A DNA stretch of 39,380 nt from an uncultured Oscillospiraceae bacterium (GTDB lineage: Bacteria > Bacillota > Clostridia > Oscillospirales > Ruminococcaceae), in contig CASEAH010000059.1 of NCBI GenBank assembly GCA_949285935.1, forward strand, positions 1 through 39,380. The letters run 5' to 3'. Of this stretch, positions 1 through 7,904 are shown piece by piece. Every line of letters begins with the position of its first letter. Position 1 is the stretch's first letter. Below the pieces are notes generated by a model. It saw only the letters and a list, made by a program, of their open reading frames with translations. It was not told where the DNA came from and did no database searches. A program made the translations under genes and the position numbers.

Positions 1-642
1 TTCCAATCCATCGCCGGAAGCCAGAAGGGCAACAGCGCCTTCGGCTTTACCACCGAGACGGTGCGGGAAGCCCAGGAACTGCTGCGGCAGAAGGGGACCG
101 GGCAGGGCCCCAATGTGCTGTATTTTGAGACCGGACAGGGATCGGAGCTTTCCTCCGAGGCCAACTACGGCGCCGACCAGGTGACCATGGAGGCCCGGTG
201 CTACGGCTATGCCCGCGCTTTCCAGCCCTTTATGGTCAATACCGTGGTGGGCTTCATCGGCCCCGAGTACCTTTACGACAGCCGCCAGGTCATCCGGGCG
301 GGGCTGGAGGACCACTTTATGGCCAAACTCACTGGCATCCCCATGGGCTGCGACTGCTGCTACACCAACCACATGATGGCCGACCAGAACGACATCGAAA
401 ATCTGGCCATCCTGCTGGGGGCCTCCGGGGTCAACTACATTCTGGGCGTGCCCACCAGCGACGACGTGATGCTCAACTACCAGACCAACGCCTACCATGA
501 CGCGGCTACCGTCCGGGAGATCCTGGGCCTGCGGCCCATCAAGGAGTTTGACCAGTGGCTGGAAAAGATGGGCCTGAGCGAAAACGGGAAGCTGACCAAA
601 TGGGCCGGCGATCCCACCATCTTTACTTCCTGGAAGGGGTGA
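1..642 (+). CDS. eutB: Ethanolamine ammonia-lyase large subunit EutB, C-terminal part (5' end outside window)
   Basis: The reading frame is open from base 1 and encodes the last 213 residues, beginning FQSIAGSQKGNSAFGF and ending in TGA at 640-642. This matches the C-terminal barrel half of EutB, the catalytic large subunit of the adenosylcobalamin-dependent lyase that converts ethanolamine to acetaldehyde and ammonia. Full-length EutB is about 450 residues, so roughly half is missing upstream. It lies 10 bp before eutC, the usual EutB-EutC order, which supports one transcript. The enzyme is a lumen cargo of the Eut microcompartment. Family assignment rests on recalled conserved sequence plus the eutC neighbour. 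No frame disruption is seen in the visible part. Confidence 0.93.
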   Translation, partial: FQSIAGSQKGNSAFGFTTETVREAQELLRQKGTGQGPNVLYFETGQGSELSSEANYGADQVTMEARCYGYARAFQPFMVNTVVGFIGPEYLYDSRQVIRAGLEDHFMAKLTGIPMGCDCCYTNHMMADQNDIENLAILLGASGVNYILGVPTSDDVMLNYQTNAYHDAATVREILGLRPIKEFDQWLEKMGLSENGKLTKWAGDPTIFTSWKG

Positions 643-652
643 GGAACGGAAT

Positions 653-1540
653 ATGATGGACGAAAAACTGATTGCCAGCATCGTGGAAGAGGTGCTGGCC
701 CAGCTGCAAAGGGAGGGCCGGCTGGGGGCGGAGGCCCTTTCCCCCGGGACAGGAAGGCTGCCGGAACCGGAAGAGGAAAAACCTCTGGTGGACATTGTTT
801 CCCCGCAGGTAAAGGCAGTCCCGCTGCTGAAGGACCCCCGGGACCCGGAGGCCCTGCTGCGGATGAAGGCCCGCACCACTGCCCGCATCGGAGTGGGCCG
901 GGCAGGCCCCCGGCTCAATACCCAAACCCTGCTGACCCTCCGGGCGGACCACGCCAAGGCCCGGGATGCCGTGTTCCTGGATGTGGACCCGGGCTTTTTG
1001 AAGGAACTGGGGCTTTTTACCGTCCAGACCAAATGCCGGGACAAAAACCAGCACCTGACCCGTCCCGATCTGGGCCGGGAGTTTGACGATCAGACCAAAG
1101 AAACACTCAGGCAGCGCTGTGCCATGAATCCGGATGTACAGATTTTTGCCTCCGACGGCCTGAGCTCAGCCGCCATCGAAGCCAACCTGAAAAACATCCT
1201 GCCGGTGCTCACCGACGGCCTCAAAGCCCGGGGGATCACGGTGGGGACTCCCTTCTTTGTGCGGTTCGGCCGGGTGGCGGCACAGGACCACGTGTCGGAA
1301 CTCCTGGGCCCCAAGGTGGTCTGCACCCTTATCGGGGAGCGGCCCGGCCTGGGCTCCGCCGAAAGCATGAGCGCCTACATCTGCTACAATGCCCGGGTGG
1401 GGCAACCGGAGGCCCGCAGGACTGTGGTTTCCAACATCCACAAGGACGGGATTTCGGCGGTAGAGGCAGGAGCCTATATTGCCGAACTCATTGAGAAGAT
1501 CCTGAAAGCAAAAGCCAGCGGCGTGGAGCTGCAGCAATAG
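653..1540 (+). CDS. eutC: Ethanolamine ammonia-lyase small subunit EutC
   Basis: The 295-residue product has the normal EutC length and contains the cobalamin-contact region IGERPGLGSAES at about residues 222-233. With EutB it forms the B12-dependent ethanolamine ammonia-lyase. The first 20 or so residues (DEKLIASIVEEVLAQLQ) form a short amphipathic helix followed by a variable Pro/Glu-rich linker to about residue 45, the layout of a BMC encapsulation peptide. That targeting role is inferred. Translation starts at ATG 653 or the adjoining ATG 656, after GAGGAACGGA. It is followed 16 bp later by eutL, so it is part of the eut operon. Confidence 0.95.
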   Translation: MMDEKLIASIVEEVLAQLQREGRLGAEALSPGTGRLPEPEEEKPLVDIVSPQVKAVPLLKDPRDPEALLRMKARTTARIGVGRAGPRLNTQTLLTLRADHAKARDAVFLDVDPGFLKELGLFTVQTKCRDKNQHLTRPDLGREFDDQTKETLRQRCAMNPDVQIFASDGLSSAAIEANLKNILPVLTDGLKARGITVGTPFFVRFGRVAAQDHVSELLGPKVVCTLIGERPGLGSAESMSAYICYNARVGQPEARRTVVSNIHKDGISAVEAGAYIAELIEKILKAKASGVELQQ

Positions 1541-1556
1541 GAAGGGAGGAGCCGCC

Positions 1557-2210
1557 GTGAAAAACCAGCCTGTCCGCACCAAGGTGCTCAGCGTGCGGAT
1601 CATTCCCAACGCCGATGGGTTTCTGCTGCGCTCCCTGGATGTACCTCCGGAGCACCGGAGCCTGGGGCTGATCACCACCGACTGCGACGACGTTTCCTAT
1701 GCCGCTCTGGATGAAGCCACCAAAAAGGCGGCGGTCCGGGTGGCCTATGCCCGGAGTATGTACGCCGGTGCGGCCAATGCCAGCACCCAGCTGGCGGGAG
1801 AATTTATCGGCATCCTTTCCGGGCCTGACCCGGAGGAGGTGCGCAGCGGTCTGGAGGCCGCCATCCATTTTATTGAAAATGACGCCTGCTTCTACACGGC
1901 CAATGAGGAAGGCACCATCGTCTACTTTGCCCACTGCATCTCCCGGACCGGGTCCTTCCTGTCCGCCGAGGCAAAGGTGGCGGAGGGAACGGCCATGGCC
2001 TACCTCATCGCGCCGCCCCTGGAGGCAATGATGGGCCTGGACGCGGCCCTCAAGGCCGCCCAGGTGGAAATGAAGCTGTTCTACGGCCCCCCTACCGAGA
2101 CCAACTTTGCCGGGGGCCTGCTGACGGGAGATCAGGCCGCCTGCAAGGCCGCCTGCGAGGCCTTTGCCGACGCGGTGTGCCAGGTAGCGGCAGCCCCCGG
2201 GGCTTACTGA
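1557..2210 (+). CDS. eutL: BMC trimeric shell protein EutL (BMC-T)
   Basis: A 217-residue protein close to the usual EutL length of about 219, made of two fused, permuted BMC domains. EutL trimers tile the facets of the ethanolamine microcompartment and have a central pore that is thought to be gated by substrate. The sequence RSLGLITTDCDDVSYAALDEATKKA in the first half and LEAMMGLDAALKAAQVEMKLF in the second are typical EutL stretches. The start is GTG at 1557, preceded by GGAAGGGAGGAG at a good distance. Its position directly after eutBC is the classical eutBCL order. Confidence 0.94.
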   Translation: MKNQPVRTKVLSVRIIPNADGFLLRSLDVPPEHRSLGLITTDCDDVSYAALDEATKKAAVRVAYARSMYAGAANASTQLAGEFIGILSGPDPEEVRSGLEAAIHFIENDACFYTANEEGTIVYFAHCISRTGSFLSAEAKVAEGTAMAYLIAPPLEAMMGLDAALKAAQVEMKLFYGPPTETNFAGGLLTGDQAACKAACEAFADAVCQVAAAPGAY

Positions 2211-2253
2211 ACCTCAGGGCGTATGCCACAAGACAGAAAGGGTGAACGAAACC

Positions 2254-3789
2254 ATGGAATTTGACAAGGACCTGCAATCCATCCAGGAGGTCCGCAACCT
2301 GATCGCCCGGGCAAAAGAGGCCCAGCGGCAGCTGGCGGCCTACTCTCAGGAGCAGGTGGACGCCATTGTGCGGGAGATGGCCCAGGCCTGTGCGGCCCAG
2401 GCGGAACCTCTGGCCAAGATGGCGGTGGAAGAGACCGGCTTTGGTGTCTGGCAGGACAAGGTGCTGAAAAACCTGCTGGGAAGCACCCTCACCTATGAAA
2501 GCGTGCGGGAACTGAAAACCGTAGGCATCATCCGGGACGATCCCGCCAAGGGCCTGATGGAGGTGGCTGTCCCCATGGGGGTGGTGGCTGCTTTGATCCC
2601 CTCCACCAATCCCACTTCCACCACCATGTACAAGTGCATCATCGCCGTCAAGGCGGGGAATGCCATTGTCCTCAGCCCTCATCCCGGAGCCAAAAACTGT
2701 ATTCTGGCTACCGCCAAAATCCTCCGGGAGGCGGCCAAACGGGCGGGAGCCCCCGACGGTCTTATCCAGTGCATCAGCCTGCCCACCATGGATGCCACCA
2801 ACGCCCTGCTCAAGCACCGGGATGTGGGGGTCATCCTGGCTACCGGCGGCGAGGCCATGGTCCGGGCGGCTTACAGCTCCGGCAACCCCGCCATTGGGGT
2901 GGGCCCCGGCAACGGCCCCGCCTATATTGAAAAGACTGCCGACATTCCCACCGCCGTCCGGCACATTATGGAGAGCAAGACCTTTGACAACGGTACCATC
3001 TGCGCCTCGGAGCAGAGCATCATCACCGAGACCTGCATCCGGGACAAGGTGGTGGCGGAGCTGAAGCGTCAGGGAGGATATTTCCTCAGCGAGGAGGAAT
3101 CCAGGAAGCTGTCCGGCTTCATTCTCCGGGCCAACGGCACCATGAATCCCAAGATCGTGGGCAAGAGCGCCAAGGTCATTGCCGATATGGCGGGGATTTC
3201 CATTCCCGAAGGCACCCGGGTGCTGATTTCGGAGCAGACCACCGTGGCCCGGGATAATCCCTATTCCCGGGAGAAGCTTTGCCCCATCCTGGCTTTTTAT
3301 GTGGAGGAGGGCTGGGAAGCGGCCTGCCGCCGCAGCATCCAGGTCCTCTACAACGAGGGCGTGGGCCACACCATGACCATCCACAGCCAGGATAAAAGCG
3401 TGATCCGGGAGTTTGCCCTCCAGAAGCCGGTGTCCCGGCTGCTGGTCAATACTCCGGCCGCCCTGGGCGGCGTAGGAGCCACCACCAATCTCCAGCCGGC
3501 CCTGACCCTGGGGTGCGGGTCGGTGGGAGGCAGCTCTACCTCGGACAATATCGGCCCCCTCAACCTGATAAACATCCGGCGGGTGGCTTATGGCGTCCGG
3601 GAACTGGCGGAGGTCCGGGGAAATAACCCCGCGCCCTCCGTGCCGTCTCCCTGCTCTCCCTGCTCTCCCTGCTCCCCCTGCGGAGAGAAACCGGTGGGCT
3701 CTCAGGCAGAAAAAAGCGCCTGCGGCCTCAGCCGTGAGGAAATTGAGGCCATCACCCGGGCGGTCATTGCCCGGCTGGGCGGGCAATAA
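2254..3789 (+). CDS. eutE: CoA-acylating acetaldehyde dehydrogenase EutE with Ser-Pro-Cys repeat linker and C-terminal encapsulation helix
   Basis: Oxidises acetaldehyde plus CoA and NAD+ to acetyl-CoA and NADH inside the microcompartment. From ATG 2254 the protein has 511 residues; a GTG at 2242 in frame is an alternative, but AGAAAGGG fits the ATG better. The catalytic cysteine is at about residue 250 in GTICASEQ, and [12 protein letters not shown] is typical of EutE/PduP. The catalytic fold ends near residue 455. A tail unlike most EutE follows: a Pro-rich stretch, four exact Ser-Pro-Cys units coded by a 9-bp tandem repeat (3646-3681), then a helix [17 protein letters not shown] resembling an encapsulation peptide, here at the C-terminus rather than the N-terminus. 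Confidence 0.93.
   Translation: MEFDKDLQSIQEVRNLIARAKEAQRQLAAYSQEQVDAIVREMAQACAAQAEPLAKMAVEETGFGVWQDKVLKNLLGSTLTYESVRELKTVGIIRDDPAKGLMEVAVPMGVVAALIPSTNPTSTTMYKCIIAVKAGNAIVLSPHPGAKNCILATAKILREAAKRAGAPDGLIQCISLPTMDATNALLKHRDVGVILATGGEAMVRAAYSSGNPAIGVGPGNGPAYIEKTADIPTAVRHIMESKTFDNGTICASEQSIITETCIRDKVVAELKRQGGYFLSEEESRKLSGFILRANGTMNPKIVGKSAKVIADMAGISIPEGTRVLISEQTTVARDNPYSREKLCPILAFYVEEGWEAACRRSIQVLYNEGVGHTMTIHSQDKSVIREFALQKPVSRLLVNTPAALGGVGATTNLQPALTLGCGSVGGSSTSDNIGPLNLINIRRVAYGVRELAEVRGNNPAPSVPSPCSPCSPCSPCGEKPVGSQAEKSACGLSREEIEAITRAVIARLGGQ
3646..3681 (+). repeat. Four 9-bp tandem repeats TCTCCCTGC in eutE
   Basis: Three perfect copies (3646-3654, 3655-3663, 3664-3672) and one copy with a single change (3673-3681). 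They are in frame and encode Ser-Pro-Cys four times. A short in-frame repeat of this type can expand or contract by slippage without breaking the gene. Confidence 0.97.
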
Positions 3790-3867
3790 AGCTTTGCACA
3801 CCCAATGATTCCATAAAACAAACCGGTCAACCGGAACATCAGATCTATCATACGGAGGTAAAGAATT

Positions 3868-4164
3868 ATGGCAGAGAATCTTCAGGCTTTGGGAATGGTA
3901 GAGACCAAGGGACTGGTAGGGTCCATTGAAGCGGCGGACGCCATGGTCAAGGCGGCCAACGTCAGCCTCATCGGCAAGGTGCATGTGGGCGGCGGACTGG
4001 TGACCGTCATGGTCCGGGGAGACGTAGGCGCCGTCAAGGCGGCTACCGACGCGGGCGCGGCGGCAGCTTCCCGCGTGGGTGAGCTGGTCTCCGTCCATGT
4101 GATCCCCCGTCCCCACAGCGAGGTGGAATACATCCTGCCCACCCTGCCCACCAGCGACAAATAA
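3868..4164 (+). CDS. eutM: BMC hexameric shell protein EutM/PduA-type (BMC-H), copy 1
   Basis: A 98-residue single-domain BMC-H protein beginning [15 protein letters not shown], with the pore loop region [11 protein letters not shown] and the conserved GDVGAVKAA and HVIPRPH stretches. Six copies form a hexagonal tile of the microcompartment facet. The start ATG at 3868 follows ACGGAGGTAAAG. From the third or fourth residue to the C-terminus it is identical in amino-acid sequence to the second copy at 4461-4754. Both are probably major shell components. The 78-bp gap from eutE holds a small CCGG-TCAA-CCGG hairpin and a good ribosome site but no obvious terminator. Confidence 0.95.
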   Translation: MAENLQALGMVETKGLVGSIEAADAMVKAANVSLIGKVHVGGGLVTVMVRGDVGAVKAATDAGAAAASRVGELVSVHVIPRPHSEVEYILPTLPTSDK

Positions 4165-4336
4165 GAAAAACCTCAAAATCGGCTTCCCTTTCCCCGCCGG
4201 CGGAGGAGCCGGGCATCCCGGAAAGAAGAAAGCGATTTCCTCATAAGGCGCTTCACACCTGGGAAAAGGACCGGCAGCGGCCGGGAAAGGGAAAACATTT
4301 TCCTGCCCCCGCAGGAAGAAATAAAAATGCAAGTTT

Positions 4337-4397
4337 GCCCGGGCAGAGAGGCCGATCCCGGGAAGGGAGTGCCCGGAGTCTCCGGCTCTCCCCGGGC
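4337..4397 (+). other. Long imperfect inverted repeat between the two BMC-H genes
   Basis: Arm GCCCGGGCAGAGAGGCC (4337-4353) pairs with GGCTCTCCCCGGGC (4384-4397) with one mismatch and a bulge. There is no T-run after it, so it is not a plain terminator. It could act as an mRNA-stability or processing hairpin that tunes the ratio of shell proteins. A smaller hairpin (TTCCTGC/GCAGGAA, about 4301-4318) lies upstream in the same gap. Confidence 0.5.
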
Positions 4398-4460
4398 AGT
4401 CCAGGAGAAAGACGCTGAAAAGGCGCCGGTCTTATCACATTGATTCAGGAGGAATTGGAT

Positions 4461-4754
4461 ATGGCAGCATTACAGGCTTTGGGAATGGTAGAGACCAAGG
4501 GACTGGTAGGGTCCATTGAAGCGGCGGACGCCATGGTCAAGGCGGCTAACGTCAGCCTCATCGGCAAGGTGCATGTAGGCGGCGGACTGGTGACCGTCAT
4601 GGTCCGGGGAGACGTGGGCGCCGTCAAGGCGGCTACCGACGCGGGCGCGGCGGCAGCTTCCCGTGTGGGCGAGCTGGTCTCCGTCCATGTGATCCCCCGT
4701 CCCCACAGTGAGGTGGAATACATCCTGCCCACCCTGCCCACCAGCGATAAGTAA
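4461..4754 (+). CDS. eutM: BMC hexameric shell protein EutM/PduA-type (BMC-H), copy 2
   Basis: A 97-residue BMC-H protein starting [10 protein letters not shown] at ATG 4461, set by AGGAGGA seven bases upstream; an in-frame upstream start at 4440 is less likely. Downstream of the first few residues the protein is identical to copy 1, and the DNA differs only at about nine synonymous codon positions. This points to recent duplication, gene conversion or very strong selection on the shell tile. Traces of similarity continue past the stop codon: the string GCCGGGCATCCCGGA occurs after both copies, so the duplicated unit probably included downstream sequence. Confidence 0.95.
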   Translation: MAALQALGMVETKGLVGSIEAADAMVKAANVSLIGKVHVGGGLVTVMVRGDVGAVKAATDAGAAAASRVGELVSVHVIPRPHSEVEYILPTLPTSDK

Positions 4755-4907
4755 GAAAAGCAAAAAGCGATTTTTCCTTCCGCCGGCATAGAAGCCGGGC
4801 ATCCCGGACGCAGGGGCAGGACCCATTATGAAGCAATGCGTACCCAGGGAAAGGGCGTACGCGGCTCCTGTGCGGCCGGCAAAGAGGAAGAAGGCAGGTG
4901 AGTGCCC

Positions 4908-5669
4908 ATGAAAATACTGACGGATACCCAGCTGCGGGCCCACTGGTTCAAGACCCGGAGCCGGGAATATGTGGTGGAAGCCGGGACCTTTATCACCCCC
5001 GCGGCCCGGGACTTTCTCCGGGAGCAGGAGATTGCCCTGCGGGTCCTGCCGGAGGGCGGCGGGGGCCAGGTGATGCCTCAGACGCCCATACCGCCCCGGG
5101 GCACCCCCGGACGATATCGGGACGCATCCACCGGGGTCGCTCTGGAGGAAAAACCGGAACATATGACCCACCTGCGGGGAAACCTGCTGGTACCCAAGGG
5201 GCACCCGCGGATCGTTCTGCGGGGCAAGCTGGACAGCCTGGAGGCGCGGATCCTGGAAACCCAGCTGGCGGCACAGGAGGAGGGCTTTCCCCAGGTGATC
5301 GAGGACCTGGAGGAGCTTTACCGGCAGGTACAGGCCATCCTGGGTGCTGAGGTGAAGGAAGAACCCCTGCCCGACCAGCGGCTGCTGGGGCTGGATGAAG
5401 AGGGGCTGCGCCGGGTCTCCCATCATGTCCGGGAGGAAATCGGCATTCCCCATCCCGTTCCCAGCTGGAAGATGGGGCGGCTCTGTGTGGCCCTCAACTC
5501 CCTGCGCACCAGCGTCCGGGAAACGGAACTGGCGGCGGTGGCGGCCTTCTGCCGGGGAACGGAATGTGACCGCCCCGACCTGATCCGCGGGCTCAATCGT
5601 TTGAGCAGTGCTGTTTACATTATTTTCTGCCGCAAGCTGGCGGGCTTTTACAGGGAGGAAGGAAAATGA
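4908..5669 (+). CDS. eutT: Corrinoid adenosyltransferase EutT (ATP:cob(I)alamin adenosyltransferase)
   Basis: Makes the adenosylcobalamin cofactor for EutBC by transferring the 5'-deoxyadenosyl group of ATP to Co(I) corrinoid. The 253-residue product starts MKILTDTQLR at ATG 4908 behind AGGTGAG; an in-frame GTG at 4902 overlaps that site and is less likely. Residues 1-50 (ILTDTQLR and FITPAARDFL) match the typical EutT/EutQ N-terminal module, and the rest is the helical adenosyltransferase domain. The HX11CCX2C metal motif of Salmonella-type EutT is not present, which fits the metal-independent class II EutT known from Listeria and other Firmicutes. Its stop overlaps the pduL start (ATGA, 5666-5669). 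Confidence 0.88.
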   Translation: MKILTDTQLRAHWFKTRSREYVVEAGTFITPAARDFLREQEIALRVLPEGGGGQVMPQTPIPPRGTPGRYRDASTGVALEEKPEHMTHLRGNLLVPKGHPRIVLRGKLDSLEARILETQLAAQEEGFPQVIEDLEELYRQVQAILGAEVKEEPLPDQRLLGLDEEGLRRVSHHVREEIGIPHPVPSWKMGRLCVALNSLRTSVRETELAAVAAFCRGTECDRPDLIRGLNRLSSAVYIIFCRKLAGFYREEGK

Positions 5670-6337
5670 ACTATTACAGTGAACAGGACATCCGGGAGAT
5701 CGTGCGGAGCGTGCTGGCCGGATGCGGAAAAACAGACCCCTCGGCTGCCCCTGCCGGCGGCTGTGGGGCCCCCATCCCCTTGGAAGCTTCGGCCCGCCAT
5801 GTACACCTGACTCCCCAGGCGGTAGAGGCGCTTTTTGGCCCCGGACACAAGCTGACCAGAAAGCGGGACCTGAGCCAGCCGGGAGAGTTCCTGGCGGAGG
5901 AACGGGTCCGGGTGGTCACCGCCCGGGGCGAGCTGTCCAACGTGGCGGTGCTGGGCCCGGAGCGGAAGGCGGTGCAGGTGGAAATTTCCCTTACCGACGC
6001 ACGGGCGCTGGGAGTTGCGCCGCCGGTCAATCTGTCGGGAGATCTTACCGGAGCTGCCGATGCCGTGCTCATCGGTCCCTGCGGGATCTGGGAGGCCCGG
6101 GGCGCGGTGATCGCCGCCCGGAACCATATCCATATGACGCCTGACCAGGCCCGCAGCTACGGCGTGGCTGACGGGGATAAGGTCCGGGTGCGGGTGGAAA
6201 GTATCCGCCCCATGACCTTTGACCAGGTAGTGGTGCGGGTCAGCCCCAAATTTGACCTGGCCATGCATGTGGACTTTGACGAAGCCAACGCCTGTGCCCT
6301 CACAAAAGAAGCAAAGGCATATCTGGTGGGGAAATAG
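5666..6337 (+). CDS. pduL: Phosphotransacylase PduL (EutD-type function)
   Basis: Converts acetyl-CoA to acetyl phosphate in the BMC lumen and recycles CoA for EutE. The 223-residue product has two PduL beta-barrel domains with the metal-binding histidine motifs SARHVHLTP (His45, His47) and RNHIHMTPDQA (His154, His156). Residues 4-19 (YSEQDIREIVRSVLAG) form an amphipathic helix joined by a Gly/Ala/Pro linker, a standard encapsulation peptide. The start overlaps the eutT stop by four bases, so the two are translationally coupled. The next 546 bp contain no gene. Confidence 0.94.
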   Translation: MNYYSEQDIREIVRSVLAGCGKTDPSAAPAGGCGAPIPLEASARHVHLTPQAVEALFGPGHKLTRKRDLSQPGEFLAEERVRVVTARGELSNVAVLGPERKAVQVEISLTDARALGVAPPVNLSGDLTGAADAVLIGPCGIWEARGAVIAARNHIHMTPDQARSYGVADGDKVRVRVESIRPMTFDQVVVRVSPKFDLAMHVDFDEANACALTKEAKAYLVGK

Positions 6338-6883
6338 CGGCAGCGGCGGTTGGAATGCCCTCAGGAAGTAAAAGGATATCGGCAAAAGCCATTTCGATTT
6401 TTGCAGGGAGCCCCGGAAGAGCCGGAAGGAAAGCGTAATTGGTGATGTCTCCTGTCCTGAAACCTCACAGAGGGGAAGGGAGCGGGACAGAAGCCCTTAC
6501 GGAAAGAAGCTGTCCGGCTCTTCCAAAAACAGACAGGCCTGTTGCCCGGCCCCCGTCGGGTAAAAGGGAAAAATACACAAACTTCCATGGGAGCGGGACG
6601 GGAAAAAACAGCCGCCGCCTGTGCCAACGTCTGCGTTGGAAGGGAAGGCCCTGATTTCTGGAAAAATGGATGGAGCAGGTGGCTCGGGGATGTCCGCTAA
6701 CCTTGTATCTGGCGGAGAAGATCCGGGACAGGCGCGGATCCCGACGGAGAGGGGACCGGCGGCAGGTATGAAAAACATCCGCCACCGCCGGCTTGGGCTT
6801 CCCCCCCCATCCAAGGAAGAAGCAAACGGCTGACGCCTGCATCCATGACACAAACCATCCAAAGCGTAAGAAAGGGACCCGAT
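6338..6883 (+). other. 546-bp gene-free gap in the eut locus
   Basis: No frame here has a convincing ribosome site or a recognisable protein. The part around 6555-6655 begins GGGTAAAAGGGAAAAATAC and resembles, by eye, the start of the tandem repeats at 9841-10230 (GGTAAAGGGAAAAATAC), so it may be a degenerate member of the same family. The final bases carry the ribosome site AAAGGG for the gene at 6884. No clear promoter, cobalamin riboswitch or paired EutV-type antiterminator was identified. Confidence 0.5.
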
Positions 6884-7573
6884 ATGAACGAAACAAGGGA
6901 AGAATTGATCGCCCTGGTGACCCGGGAGGTGTTGGCGGCCCTGGAAGGGCGGACGGCTGCCCTGGCCGCTCCGGTGGGAGCGCCCCGGATGCTGGTGGTG
7001 GGGGATCGTGAAAAGGTCCCGGCTGAACTGGCCCGGGAATGCGCCCTGTTCACGGTGGAGGATTATGCCCGGGACGGAAATATCCTGGCCTATGACCGGC
7101 TGTGCATCACCCGCCTCAGCTGTGTGGAGCTGAGTGATATTGCCCTGGGGAGGGACAGCCGTCCCGCCCAGTGTGCCGTCATCCAGGCGCTGCTCCACGG
7201 CAAGGAGGTCTGCCTGCTGGAGGAGGGGCTGCCGCACCGGGCCCTGGCGGGCAAGGGAAGCGCCGCCTTATACGGGGTGCTGGAAGGCTACGTGCGCACC
7301 CTCCAGACCTTCGGAGTCAAGCTGGTGGGAGAGCCAAAACCCCTGAAGCCGCCCTCCGAGCCAAAACCGCCTAAATTTGCCCCGCCGCCCACGCCCAAAC
7401 CCATCGCCACAGGCAAGCCCAATCCCCAACGGCTCATTACCGAGGAACTGGCTGTGAAACTGGCGGCGGCCGGCGGACCGGTGTGCCTGGCGGCCAACGC
7501 CATCCTCACCCCATCGGCCCGGGACGTGTTTACCCGGGCAAAAGTAGAAATCATCCGGGAAGAATCAGTCTGA
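6884..7573 (+). CDS. Ethanolamine-locus protein of unknown function (TIGR02536-like) with encapsulation helix and EutQ-N-like C-terminal module
   Basis: A 229-residue protein starting MNETREELIALVTREVL at ATG 6884 behind AAAGGG. Residues 4-22 look like an encapsulation peptide, placing it in the lumen. Residues about 35-150 form a compact alpha/beta domain (MLVVGD, NILAYDRLCITRLSC) that I cannot assign to an enzyme. A Pro/Lys-rich linker spans about 153-180. The last 45 residues (LITEELAVKLAAAGG, ILTPSARDVFTRAKVEI) match the N-terminal module of EutT here and of EutQ proteins from memory. It resembles the family annotated only as ethanolamine utilization protein in Firmicutes eut loci. Function is unknown; a structural or cofactor role linking cargo to EutT or EutN is speculation. 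Confidence 0.75.
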   Translation: MNETREELIALVTREVLAALEGRTAALAAPVGAPRMLVVGDREKVPAELARECALFTVEDYARDGNILAYDRLCITRLSCVELSDIALGRDSRPAQCAVIQALLHGKEVCLLEEGLPHRALAGKGSAALYGVLEGYVRTLQTFGVKLVGEPKPLKPPSEPKPPKFAPPPTPKPIATGKPNPQRLITEELAVKLAAAGGPVCLAANAILTPSARDVFTRAKVEIIREESV

Positions 7574-7619
7574 AACATCCGGGGCCCCGCGGGAGCGCCC
7601 CCGGGAGAGGAGCAAGCTT

Positions 7620-7904
7620 ATGATCATCTGCAAGGTCATCGGCCATGTCTGGGCCACCAAAAAGGAAGAAAGCCTCAGCGGGCTCAAGCTGATGGTGGTT
7701 CGGGAAACAGAGACCAACACCCGGAACGGCGCCACCTTTGTGGCGGCGGACGTGGTGGGAGCCGGCATCGGGGAACAGGTGCTGGTGGTCAGCGGCAGTA
7801 CCGCCCGGCGGGCATTGGGCAAGGATGACCTGCCGGTGGACTGCGCCATTGTGGGGATCATTGATTCCCTGGAGGTGGACCGGGAGGCGAAGAATAAAAA
7901 ATGA
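7620..7904 (+). CDS. eutN: BMC pentameric vertex protein EutN (BMC-P, CcmL family)
   Basis: A 94-residue protein with the BMC-P signature: MIICKVIGHVWATKK at the start, SLSGLKLMVV, and VAADVVGAGIGEQVLVVSGS in the middle. Pentamers cap the vertices of the polyhedral shell. The start ATG 7620 follows GGAGAGGAGCAAGC. The stop codon overlaps the next start as ATGA (7901-7904), coupling it to the pduS-like gene. No other vertex protein gene is present in the window. Confidence 0.95.
   Translation: MIICKVIGHVWATKKEESLSGLKLMVVRETETNTRNGATFVAADVVGAGIGEQVLVVSGSTARRALGKDDLPVDCAIVGIIDSLEVDREAKNKK

Noticed and set aside
2092-4332. A 746-codon open frame on the minus strand across eutE and the first BMC-H gene
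   Set aside because: It is antisense to genes with clear family matches; the low-complexity Gly/His/Pro composition is what GC-rich coding DNA gives in the opposite frame.
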